In this document: positions 7,413 through 16,745 of the stretch, in pieces
Layout: each line of letters starts with the position of its first letter
How positions within the stretch are numbered: position 1 is the stretch's first letter
The notes under the pieces: model-generated
What the model saw: only the letters and a program-made list of their open reading frames with translations
What the model was told of the DNA's origin: nothing
Databases searched by the model: none
Translations under genes and position numbers: made by a program
Source of the DNA: Cerioporus squamosus
Taxonomy: Eukaryota; Basidiomycota; Agaricomycetes; Polyporales; Polyporaceae
Length of the DNA: 20,270 nucleotides
Assembly: GCA_022592435.1 (NCBI GenBank)
Contig: JABYQS010000501.1
Location: forward strand, 1 to 20,270
Reading direction: 5' to 3'

Positions 7413-10331
7413 TTAGTCACTCAGGCGAAGACAATAATCCGGGTTGCCGACAGGATTCAGGGCCCAATTCGGGAACAAGACAGCCTTCCCCGACGCCCCA
7501 CCAACGGCAAACGAATACACGAAGACCATGATCTGCGTGCCGCCGTCGAGCGCGGCGGAGAGGAGGAAGTTGTACTTGCGGAACCAGCGCGGGCGGTGCT
7601 TGCGGAGATACCACTGCGAGAAGACGGCGAGCGCGAGGGACGTCATCCACGACGAGTTGATCCCGACGGAGAGGTAGCCGAGCTCGGCGACGACGACGGG
7701 GGTGAAGACGTAGTTGAAGCCGAGCTTGGGCCACCAGCGGTGCGCGAGGTAGAAGGGGATGGGGACGACGAGCCCGGCGATGAGCATCCAGGGGATGAAG
7801 CCGTAGCGGGCGCCGGGGGCGTAGAGCGGCTTGGCGAGGGCGCCCCAGGAGATGGCGGCGGAGTTGAAGGACTGGACCTGCTGGCCGGACCAGACGTTCG
7901 TGCCCTGGACGTCGAGGAGGATCGCGCGGTTGCCGGCGATGACGGACTTCATGACGACGTAGTTGAGGACGCCGCCGATGATGCCGCCGATGGTCTGCAT
8001 CGTGAACGTAGCGCGGGGCGGGAGCTTCGTGTACTGCCCGAGCTTGAGGTCCCGGAGCAGGCTGAGCGTGAGGCTGTACGTGTTGAACCCATCTGCAACC
8101 GGTGTGAGGAGGCGCGCGCGAAGGGGATGTGCGAGGAGAGGAGCTTACATAGCGTGAAGTACATGTTGGCGACCGGACGCCCGGGCACCATCGCGCCGCC
8201 GACCATCTGGACGAGGAATTGCAGGGAGGGCGAGTACCCGACGGTCGCGTAGAGCGTTCCGAGGATGGGCACAAACACGGCGGAGATTATGACGGCGACG
8301 AGGAAGCCCCACCAGGGGAGGCCTGAGTCCGCGGCATAGCAGAGGCCGAGGCCGAGGGCGAAGGTGATGACGAAGACCGCGCCGAACCACCAGAGCGGGA
8401 CCTCCTTGTAAACCTTCATCTTCTGGTAGTGTAGATCTTCGCACTCCTTCGTGCGCACGTTCTTGACCACATCCCAGACGTCCTTGAAGTGCCAGATGAA
8501 AAGTGCGTGACGGCGGCTGGAAGACAAGTTCAATATTGATGATTGTGGGGCTTAGAAGAGGCGAACATTCGAGCAGTCAAACTCACTGCCGATGTACGCC
8601 GTGCGCGAGAGCTGGGTGAGGGTCTGCGAGGCGGCGTAGTACGGAAGGCCCTGCTGCGCGAGCTTGGTGTTGTTCAGGGTGAAGTCGTCGTTGAGGATCG
8701 AGAGCTGGTCGTACTCTGTCCCGTTCTCGTAGAAGAGCAGCTGCGACAGGAACGGGAAGTTCTGCGCGTGCCAGACGTTGCGAGCGTAGCATGCACAGAA
8801 CGCGAGGCTGCAACACGGGTCAGCCTGCTGATCCTTCGGGGGAAGAGCGGGATGAATTATGAAGACGCACATGCAGACGACGACCCCGGCGTAGAGGGAG
8901 AGCTGTGTGGCGAGGGGTGTGAAGAGCGAGCCGATGGCGCCTCCGCCCGCGCCGACATAGTTCCAGTCGAAGCAGAGCGCGAACATGCCAAGCCCTTCGT
9001 TGCCTGCCGCACCGCCGAAGACACTGCGATAACGACTCAGTCAGTCAAGTGCCTACCGTCACGAGCGAAGTGCCGTCGTACCGAGTGACCCAGGCGTTCT
9101 TCTGCACCGCCAGACAGACAATGGAGATTCCTGTGAGCGTCCTGCAGGTGCGTTGTTCGTCAGCGTGAGGAAGGTGACGAGAGCAGCAGCGAGAGCACGT
9201 ACGGTGCGATGTACTCTGGGAACCACTCCCAGACGAAGATGCCGACGAGGACGCTCCAGAAGAAGACACGCCGCTTCTTCTGGAGGAACATGCCCTTGCC
9301 GCGGTGCATGGCGTCGAAGAGCTGGATCTGCGGCATGAGGAAGGGGTAGACGGCCCACGTCGGGTAGACGAGGTAGTCGCGTGCGAGGCCTGCGAGGCCG
9401 TACCCGATCAGCTGGGAGGCGATCAACCTGCGTCCGGGTGTCGAGTCAGCGTCCCTCGGCAGGCGAGCGCATCGAGGGTACTACGTACGTGAATATAGCG
9501 ATGGCCGGGTTGACGTTGATGTGGTAGTAGAGGTCTTGGGCCGCAAACACGGAGATGGCAGCGGCTTGGTCTGAGGCGGTGGTCTGATACGGCATGAGCG
9601 GTGGGAGAAGGGAGCCTGAAGAAATTGAACGCACCGACATGATACTGATCGCGACATGCTCCTTGATATCTTCACAGGGATGCGTCCGTTCAATGTGAAA
9701 TACCTCGCTGGCTGCAGGTCGTACTCACTGAATGGGCCAGGGTTCACGAACCGCCAGAACCACTTGTCCTGCGTGCGCAGCCTTAGTACGTGGTGCTTCG
9801 GCCCCGGGACGACGGTCTCGAGCGCGCGACCGAGGATGTATGCGAACACTTGCAGGAAGAGACCGGATACTTGGACTGTCTGTGGGCGGAAGTACTACAA
9901 CGGGGATATGCACTTCAAAATGTGCGCGACAGCGACGAGCGGAGGACTGCGAGACGTACGAAGAGCTGGCCTAGCACTGCAGCGAAGCACGACAGGCCCA
10001 GGCTGAGGAACCACGTTCGGGCGGTGTTGACGGGAAGCGAGGGGTCGTCGTCGAGAGAGACGAGGCGGAGAGCGTAATCTTGCTCCGTCTCGATTGGTCT
10101 CTCCTTTCCGGACTCGTCGAGGTCGATAGCACGGACATCCTCGGAGACCTGGTTCACAACAGCATGTCAGTGCATGCCAGATAATAAAGGCGGAGCAGGA
10201 CTCACATCGCCGATATCGGTCAGATCCCTCTTCTCCGCAAGACCAGGGAGGCCGTCGAAGACGTCGGACGAAACCTGGACCTTCTCATCGGCAATGGAGC
10301 CGTCGGAGCCCTTGCGCTCGATGATCGCCAT
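7413..10331 (-). CDS. Oligopeptide transporter, OPT family
   Basis: This is a plasma-membrane proton-coupled importer of small peptides (OPT family; some members carry glutathione). Exons on the minus strand are 10331-10206, 10148-9960, 9894-9729, 9669-9635, 9583-9489, 9427-9203, 9141-9082, 9023-8871, 8807-8587, 8516-8149 and 8092-7413. All ten introns are GT-AG and 51-70 nt, and all joins but one keep the frame. Family marks in order are an acidic cytosolic N-terminus, FRPQT, the NPGPFN motif split across a junction, an EHVAISIM segment, FGGAAGNEGLG with FDWNY, NVWHAQNFPFLSQLLFYENG and the KLPPR motif, with many hydrophobic segments throughout. The expected length is about 772 residues, normal for the family. 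Exons 8807-8587 and 8516-8149 join one base out of phase, best explained by one missing base near the AAAA run at 8499-8502. A start at 10364 would add 11 residues. The precise substrate cannot be told. Confidence 0.92.
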
Positions 10332-10435
10332 GTCGTCGACGGATGTCCTCCGTCTGCAGGGCACAAAGCGAGGACGACTGTGACTGTCGAAGGGATAGGG
10401 AGAGCACTCTCACAGCGATAAGCCCACTCGGGAGG

Positions 10436-10442
10436 TTTATAT
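10436..10442 (-). promoter_or_regulatory. TATA-box candidate for the OPT transporter
   Basis: On the minus strand this reads ATATAAA, about 105 bases upstream of the proposed start codon at 10331. The position is reasonable for a fungal core promoter with a short leader. It is a motif match only. Confidence 0.4.
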
Positions 10443-11640
10443 CGGGAGAAGAAAGAAGGAGGTCCGCTGTGTGCGTTCCTGGCCAAGCGTGCGTCTGCTC
10501 TCAGGAGCTCGTGTGTTCACACCAATGAGAGAGTGCGAGCGTGGCGGCGTGTGCAGTGACCGTATCGTGCCGTATACTCAACCGTCAGTCTGAGCAAACA
10601 GGAATGCTTCATATACCTAATGGCGCAAGGGGGGCGGTGGGTGGCGTATGAGGCGCACGCCGCTCACAGGATTGTATAGATGGCGGCCACCTCCGATGCA
10701 ATGGCGATTGCTGAGAAGGGCAGAACGTCTCAGCGACTGGATATCTGGTACGCTGAGTCGTGCGGAGGAGGATGCTGAGAACGGCTCCAGTAGGCTCGCT
10801 ATCAGCCTTATCGTTGGTACACAGTTGTAAGACCAGGGGCATTGCGGCTCGCGAGGTTGATTCACTAGCATCTTACGGTCCGATGACCTCGTGTCTGGAA
10901 TGCCCAAGGTATAGACTCAGTGCCAGCGAGTCAATGCATTCATCATACGACGAGGATTTACCGGTATGAACTCAGGACACCGGGGCGCGGTCTTGGGAGC
11001 GAAACAACTTCGATGTGGTCACATGGGCGCACGGTGAGGGCGCTGCAGAGATGACCGTCGACGAGATGGTCGCTATCGCACGACTGCATACGAAGGGTAA
11101 ACTGGGATTGCCTCCGCGGCACCGTAGACGAGAGCCTCAAGTCGCCCTTCTGATAAAGCGGGCAGTTCTAGCACCACGAGCCGTATCACAGCGTTAGTCG
11201 CAGCACAAGGAGTGGCAGGATCAGACTCACCGGTATGCTACATCCCGATAGTAAATGTACCTGATGCGATGGGGGGGCGAGGTATCTAGTGCTACATGTT
11301 GAGAGATAAGTGATCAGAGTCGTAGGGGATTGAGGCGGCTCTCAGCAGCATCCTCCAATGAAGTCATACCTCGCTGTCATGAGTCCCATGTCAAGTCTCG
11401 AACTCCGCACCGAGGTCAACCCGGACCGCGCTGCAGCGACAGAAAGCCGAGATACGAGAGTTGAGGTACAGCGCTGTACGAGTCGACCGTATTTCTAGCT
11501 CAAAGATTCATATCACTTAGTTGCGATTCCAGCTCTTCAAGACTATGGGCGGCCCGAGTAGCGAGCAGTCACGTAGCCTGGGCATGCCGCACAGTGTCCC
11601 AAGAAAGCCAGCAGTGAAGGTAAGACACTAAAGGCGTTAT

Positions 11641-11670
11641 TGAACAGAAGCAACAAGAAGCGACAAGAAG
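11641..11670. repeat. Three imperfect 10-bp tandem units ending in GAAG
   Basis: Three consecutive decamers (TGAACAGAAG, CAACAAGAAG, CGACAAGAAG) lie end to end with a 10-bp period. The period is one helical turn, so the repeated face would align for a binding protein; that role is speculative. Confidence 0.6.
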
Positions 11671-12030
11671 TTGACACGGCTTCAGCAGAAATCGAGTACA
11701 TCAGAGTGCATGGTTCATGTTGATGACTTCACGAACATGTACGTGGTGCGAAGCTCCTAGCAACCCAAGACGACCTGCGCCGGACCCAAGCACAATGCTA
11801 GCAGTATAGATATAGTCGTAACGGCGAATAGTACTTACTAGAGCTATGCATGCATCGGAGTACACCGTTGGCATCTGTTCTTCGAGCGTGACAGGTCGGG
11901 CGAATCCGAGGTACGGATGTTAATGTATGGGAGATGGCTCCGGATAGCAAGCTGGCACCACATAGTAGTTGAAGGCCAATGCTCTGTGACGCTCTGAACT
12001 GTGACAAAGAGACTAGCTGGCGGAGGGATG

Positions 12031-12057
12031 ACTAGTGACTGGTGACTAGTGACTGAC
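12031..12057. repeat. Short tandem repeat built on TGACTRG
   Basis: The sequence alternates ACTAGTGACT and GGTGACTAGTGACTGAC, a 7-bp unit (TGACTAG or TGACTGG) repeated about three and a half times. It lies about 190 bases upstream of the HAPSTR1-like start codon. The unit contains TGACT, the half-site core read by many fungal bZIP factors. Confidence 0.6.
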
Positions 12058-12248
12058 GATGGAGGCGAGAGAAGGGCGTTGTTTGTGCGTGTTAGGATCC
12101 AAAGCTTCTGCCTTCCATATCGAGACCAGGTCGGGCATGGGCCAGCTTACATAATGGATGGCGGGATGCACGGACGCACGAAGCGCCTGCAGGCCTTGTC
12201 TGTTCTCATCCGCAAGTCATCTCCAGTCTGTCCTTTCTCCTGCAACAT

Positions 12249-13628
12249 ATGGAGTCTCTCAACCTCAACAACCTCGCAAGCTCGCTGCCATCGTCGAGGT
12301 ATGCCAACGCCGAGAAGGAGCTTACGGACAACTTCCGAGGTATGCACCGTCGTCCTATCTCTATCCCGACTACCTCCACCACCACCATATCGTCGACCGG
12401 ACTATCGGGATTTCAGTCGAATCCGACTCTGATGGTCTTGGAGGGCTTTCAGAGTCCCTGCGAGACTGTTGTTGTTGAGTCACAGCCTGCGCCGACCCCT
12501 CTCTATGCGGCATGGAACCACATCGCTAACGTCCGCATTCCCCCATCCAGCTGCGGCATTGAGCCTCACCACGCTCTACCGCTCCTCCAAGACCGCATCC
12601 AAGCGCGCATACAATGCCGGATACGCCTCCGCGTGCCACGACCTCCTCAACATGATTCAGCAGGGCGTCTCCACCGAGGCCGATCCCAGCCGCGAAGTCA
12701 CCATCGGCAGGATCATGGACTACATCGAGGCCCGGTTGGAGGCGATCAAGGCCCGCGAGGAGGAGGAGGACGAGGAGGAGGAGCGTGCTGCCAAGGGTGT
12801 CGCTGGTCCGAGCGCGCCCAAGCCGAAGCCCGCCAGTCCGATTCTTGCGTCGGCACCTCCGAGACGAGAACAGGTATGTACCGTCGCCGTTGTGGTACTC
12901 TCTTGCGTTCCGGGCTGCCATCTTCCCTCCCGGAATCACTCGATTGGCATCGTCAGCCCTGGCTGGACCGCGTGTGGTCGTGGCGTATGCTAGATTGCGC
13001 TCGGCGTGGCCGCGGGCGCCCATGCGAGATGAACGTGAGCTTGATCTAGTGAGAGGTCTCCTCCAGGCTCTCGAGGGATCCAGACTGCACTCTTCGACGT
13101 CGCCCGAAACCTTCCATATGTCTCCTTCTGCCTTCCCCGTATCGCGAGCTCACATCTTCCCGACAGATGGCCACGGCACCCCCGACACCGTATACCCCAT
13201 CCACGCTCGACACGTCTCGACCGTACGCCCCAGCCGCTCTCTCGTCGCCCACACCGTCCATGCTCCCGCTCCGACCCATGTCTGCCCCCTTCCAGTCGAT
13301 GTCACGCGCGTCCAAGTCGCGCATGATACCCTCGATCAACCCGAAGGAGCTCTCTTCCGTGCCATTACCGCCCGCCCCGGTGTCCTTGACGTTCGACGCG
13401 CCCGCTGTGGCCGACGTGACGGTGCAGCCGGCGCCGACAGAACCGTCAATGCCGCTGAAGCGCCGTCGTGAGGATGCGGGCGTCGAGGCTGCGGGGAATG
13501 TTGCTGGCACGAGCCGTCGGCGGACACGCAGCGCGCGCGGGGAGAACCAGCACGCATGCGCGGGACAAGGCGAGGCGATGGAGGTCGAGGAGGAGGGGCC
13601 ACAACGCAAGCGCGTCGCGCGGCGATGA
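12249..13628 (+). CDS. HAPSTR1-like (human C16orf72 family) nuclear protein
   Basis: Three exons, 12249-12339, 12551-12873 and 13167-13628, give 291 residues with no frame break. Residues about 25-65 (from ELTDNF to HDLLNMIQQG) carry the pattern F-x-A-A-x-x-x-T-x-L-Y-x-x-S followed by a basic residue, G-Y and D-L-L. I recall this pattern as the core of the HAPSTR1 (C16orf72) family, whose human member is a nuclear, HUWE1-associated stress-response regulator of similar length (275 residues). An acidic run (KAREEEEDEEEERAA) follows, then a Ser/Pro-rich disordered middle and basic C-terminal patches (LKRRRED, SRRRTRSAR, QRKRVARR) fit for nuclear import. Introns are 12340-12550 (211 nt, with a CTAAC branch site) and 12874-13166 (293 nt). 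Both are long for this window, so a small extra exon could be hidden in the second. Confidence 0.72.
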
Positions 13629-14390
13629 GGTCGACAGGTTCGGCAGAGGAAGTGATGTCCACGGTACAGTACTAGTAGTAGTTATGCGCGTTTTCACATA
13701 CATTCCGGCCACCCACGAACACGTTACGTTCACTGATTATTGCCTGCATGCGCATGTACATTTCTTTCGTTCACACTCAACACTCAACACTCTTCATGCT
13801 GCACCTTGCGTTGTCTGCATCTGCATGGCATAGGTTCGACACATGATTTGTTTGTATCGTATAGCCGTATGATTTTTGCGTATAACGTTATATGTTCGGG
13901 CGTGGCTGCAATTGTATAACATGGCATAACATGGCATGTTCCGTCGTCTGCGGGCTCGGCGGTGGTCTTTCGTAGGCCTGACATTGGGAAGAAATTTGTT
14001 GGCACATCGGCGGTTGGTAGGAGGAGGTGTCGAATTTGGAAAGCGGCGGCTTCTGATCCTAATATGTGCAAATACCGGTAGCCATGATCGGACTTGTAGT
14101 TCGACTTCCTCCTGCTCACTTGTTCTACTAGCTTATGTTCTCAGTCTGTGAGCATGCGTGTGGCTTCTTTCCGACACTCTACTTCTCCTGCTCGATATGT
14201 GTAAGTCGAATCCCTTCCAATGTCCAACGCCACGTGTTGACTTGGCACATTCGACGCGTTTTGACTTTTGACTAGTGCTGCCTCGATAAGCCACGAACAC
14301 ATATGTCCTCGACACGTGTTGACCGAGATGCCGACTTCCATCTTGCATCCGTGAAACTTGAAGAAGGCATTTGACTTATACTATGGGGAC
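13629..14390. other. Intergenic region, short repeats only
   Basis: No gene is recognised. It begins with the 3' flank of the HAPSTR1-like gene. It contains a short tandem CACTCAA repeat (about 13774-13792), a doubled ATGGCATAAC-like unit near 13921, and two copies of CACGTGTTGAC at 14231-14241 and 14313-14323. Confidence 0.5.
14231..14323. promoter_or_regulatory. Pair of CACGTGTTGAC motifs (E-box core)
   Basis: An 11-base word containing the palindromic E-box CACGTG occurs twice in the same orientation with an 82-base offset. CACGTG is bound by bHLH factors in fungi. No gene start is close enough to assign the pair, so a regulatory role is only possible. Confidence 0.3.
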
Positions 14391-14750
14391 CTCTAGTTCC
14401 AGACTTGGACTCTGATGCAGTGTCGAGCGACATGGTGTCTCACCGGGGTGCTCGCTCGCTCGCTCCTGCGGCAACTGGATTTGCGGTGTCGTGAAGAGCA
14501 TGTACGTCTCGTCGCCGATACAAGTACACACACCGACGTGTTGAAAGAACGTACCTCTCTCCGAGGCCGGAAACCTCGTGCGCAGCACCGACTTCGAACT
14601 TAACAGGCGGAGCCGCGACGAAGACACGAAAGAAGCCTTCAAGGCCATGGTTGTACGCTTTCTCGTGTTCATGTGATGGCTGACACGCGTGGAGATTTGG
14701 TGGCATACCTCCGCGACGAAGGTCTTTGTGTCCTTGCCTCCGGCCTCCAT
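14391..14750 (-). pseudogene. Possible relic of a small spliced gene
   Basis: On the minus strand an ATG at 14750 opens MEAGGKDTKTFVAE, followed by a GTATGC donor at 14708. A second block at 14636-14555 reads GFFRVFVAAPPVKFEVGAAH and then EVSGLGE, and ends at a GTACGT donor. A third block begins at 14474 after AAATCCAG. Intron lengths would be 72 and 80 nt, typical for this genome. The first two blocks do not join in frame (one base off), and I recognise no family. It could be a decayed gene, a gene with one base error, or chance. Confidence 0.25.
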
Positions 14751-15485
14751 CTACTTACCGGAGTCGCAGCCAGGCACCGGACTGAAACGTCCGTATGAAA
14801 GGGAGTGGCTCAGCACGCTCTTGCCACGCTATATCTTCCATTGACCTCCTTGTTCGATAGGCGATATTGGTCTGAAAGGGCGAGAATACCTCACTATCTT
14901 TGTGCGTGCGGGATGGCGCTACCTCGCCCGCCCTTCACCCGCCTCCGACGCGCACTCGGTGTTCAGACTCGCGCCCGGAGACGTCTCCCTCGAGTGCTCG
15001 TCACGCTTCTCCTTTGCTGCTGAACACTTCTGCTAGTCTTGCCGGCCTCCCTCTTGCGTTCGCGCCCTTTGAGTGCGCCTTTCCCGACACAAATACCGCC
15101 CGCTTGGACGACACCGCCCTCCCGCTTGGACTCGTCGCTCGGCTAGAGTGCTGCAATGTCTCGGACCATCCTCCGCACATTGACTTTCTGTCTTTCTGGA
15201 GCTCTCGCTATGCACGACGCTTTGTCGGGGCTGCTAATACATATCCCGCCGTCGATGCGCCGTCGGTCTGTACCCCGTCTGCTCTGGCGTACTCGAGCCA
15301 CCGAGCCCCCGTCCTCGCCCTCCCTGTCTGGAATCCTAGCTCGCTCGTACCGCTGGTCGATATGTTGGTCCCGCAGGCGATCTACACTTTCGACATGAGG
15401 CCGGACGCGGACGCGCTGGGCGCGTTGCCGTCTGCGGCAGCCTCGGCACGTTTGGCACGAAGGACTTCGCGGGGCGGCGCTGCCC
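14751..15485 (+). other. Coding-like stretch upstream of the 15486 gene, exons unresolved
   Basis: From about 15030 to 15480 one frame has coding-like codon choice and a reasonable peptide (for example PSVCTPSALAYSSHRAPVLA and VWNPSSLVPLVDMLVPQAI). A second frame holds VAVCGSLGTFGTKDFAGRR just before 15486. Neither joins directly to the frame that begins at 15486. This may be the N-terminal part of the same protein with a base missing near 15400-15485, or with introns I could not place. No start codon can be chosen with confidence. Confidence 0.3.
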
Positions 15486-16000
15486 ATGAGCGAGCTGCTC
15501 CGCGCGAACACCGCGACGCTCTCGGGGCGGTTCGCGCGCGCGAACGACATGTCGGTGACGAAGCTCCTCAAGAGCGGGAGTCTGCGCTTTAGGATCTCGG
15601 TGCGTCTTGGCGTCGCGGGCAGGACTGTGGGGCTGAGGTTGACCTGTGCGCGTGGTTGGGGGGCGTAGTGGCCTGGGTACGCGGACTGGATCATGGATAT
15701 CCGTGCTGGGCCCATCAGCTCTATGGCGATCCAGATTGCCGTCATCTTCAAGCAATTCCTTACGGTAAGCCACGCGCGCCGTGCCGTCTGTCCGGGCTGA
15801 CCTCTCAGGCCTGCGCGCTCGGACAGGTATCGGCTCACTACAAGAGGGGCGGTGGGCTCCAGGAGTGGAACATCCAAGCCAAGCGGTTCACGATCGAGGA
15901 CTTTGCTCTTGCCTCCATTATCCACGTCGGCGGGGACGTCTTCGCTGCGGAGATTGAGCACATCTCGCGCCCTGGACCTACGCCTCGGGGACGCTTCTGA
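15486..16000 (+). CDS. Unnamed basidiomycete family protein (C-terminal domain WPGY...)
   Basis: Three exons join cleanly in phase 0: 15486-15599, 15669-15764 and 15809-16000, with introns of 69 and 44 nt, both GT-AG with TTGACC/CTGACC branch sites. The product from ATG 15486 is 133 residues. It reads SELLRANTATLSGRFARAND early, then a WPGYADWIMDI segment, a hydrophobic stretch AGPISSMAIQIAVIFKQFL, and RFTIEDFALASIIHVGGDVF near the end. The W-P-G-Y, then P-I, then aromatic and I-x-H-x-x-G-D-V-F order recalls uncharacterised Agaricomycete domain families; I do not attach a family name. It may be only the C-terminal half of a longer protein starting upstream. Function is unknown. Confidence 0.55.
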
Positions 16001-16447
16001 AGGTGCAACTGCTCCTGCGGATTCTGCTGCTCACGGTGCTCCACTATCTTGCAACATCAATGCGCGCGTACGACGACACGAGCGGGCGCGCCTCCGTTAT
16101 AACTTATTCGACCTCGCCACCTCAAGGCTGACGACCTCATATTATCGCATCATACCCATTATAATCCTTCGCATTCCCCTGGAGCATTGTACACCACCAT
16201 CCGCACCCCACGCATTCTGTAACTTATCGCATCCTAGACACGAGGCTCGACGCCCGTCATCGTAGTACTCGTACCTGTATCATTAGTACAACTGTATCAC
16301 TAGCCATCTCACTTACTATCTTACCTCACTGTATCACTACCACATAGAAATGTGATCTTCGAAACTCCCGTCCGTGTTGGAACGACGACTTCCCGGAATG
16401 AGAGGAAGAAGGACAGGTCGAGGTAAACCGCCCAGCCGCTGAGCTCG
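16001..16447. other. Intergenic region between the DUF-like gene and PMS1
   Basis: No coding signal is convincing. An 11-base word, CTGTATCAYTA, occurs three times at 16275-16285, 16292-16302 and 16329-16339 in the same orientation. The part nearest PMS1 belongs to its promoter. Confidence 0.5.
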
Positions 16448-16479
16448 ACGCGTCGCGACGCGACGCGTGACAGACGCGT
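16448..16479. promoter_or_regulatory. Cluster of three MluI cell-cycle boxes (ACGCGT) upstream of PMS1
   Basis: Perfect ACGCGT palindromes lie at 16448-16453, 16463-16468 and 16474-16479, with a near match (CCGCGTGA) at 16487-16494. They sit about 270-300 bases upstream of the PMS1 start codon. In ascomycete yeasts ACGCGT is bound by the MBF complex (Swi6 with an Mbp1-type factor), which switches on replication and repair genes at G1/S. Three perfect copies in 32 bases are unlikely by chance even in GC-rich DNA. That the boxes act here is inferred from the position and the identity of the downstream gene. Confidence 0.65.
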
Positions 16480-16745
16480 AGGTCACCGCGTGACGAGCGC
16501 GTTCTGAGTCACATCTGCGCGCTTGCAGTTCGAGTGGACTTGACGGCCTTTGTGTAGGACCCCTTACCTCCGTCTCTATCCTTTGCTTGTTTCCTTGCTC
16601 TTGATCTACATGGGCTGCTCCTATCTACTGATTGAACGCTTTTCTACTTGAGGACGTCCTCGCTTGTTGGAATCTACGCAGTACTGCGGCGACTCGGAAC
16701 ATCACTCAAGTCTTGCTCGACTTGCTCTACTTTGCAGTGCCACGA

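Larger units (their letters stand above)
10443..12248. other. 1.8-kb region upstream of both the OPT gene and the HAPSTR1-like gene
   Basis: No frame shows a recognisable domain or a convincing exon chain on either strand, and I see no tRNA. It separates divergently transcribed genes, so it should contain both promoters. Two short tandem repeats are present (11641-11670 and 12031-12057). It may also hold a non-coding RNA or a gene too diverged to recognise. Confidence 0.5.

Noticed and set aside
7417..8274. Long Arg/Pro-rich minus-strand frame and an acidic plus-strand frame (7596-8252)
   Set aside because: Both are shadows of the last OPT exons in other frames; their composition is typical of GC-rich antisense and off-frame reading.
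14449..14465. GCTC-type microsatellite
   Set aside because: It is only about four units of a simple tetramer in GC-rich DNA and does not merit a feature.
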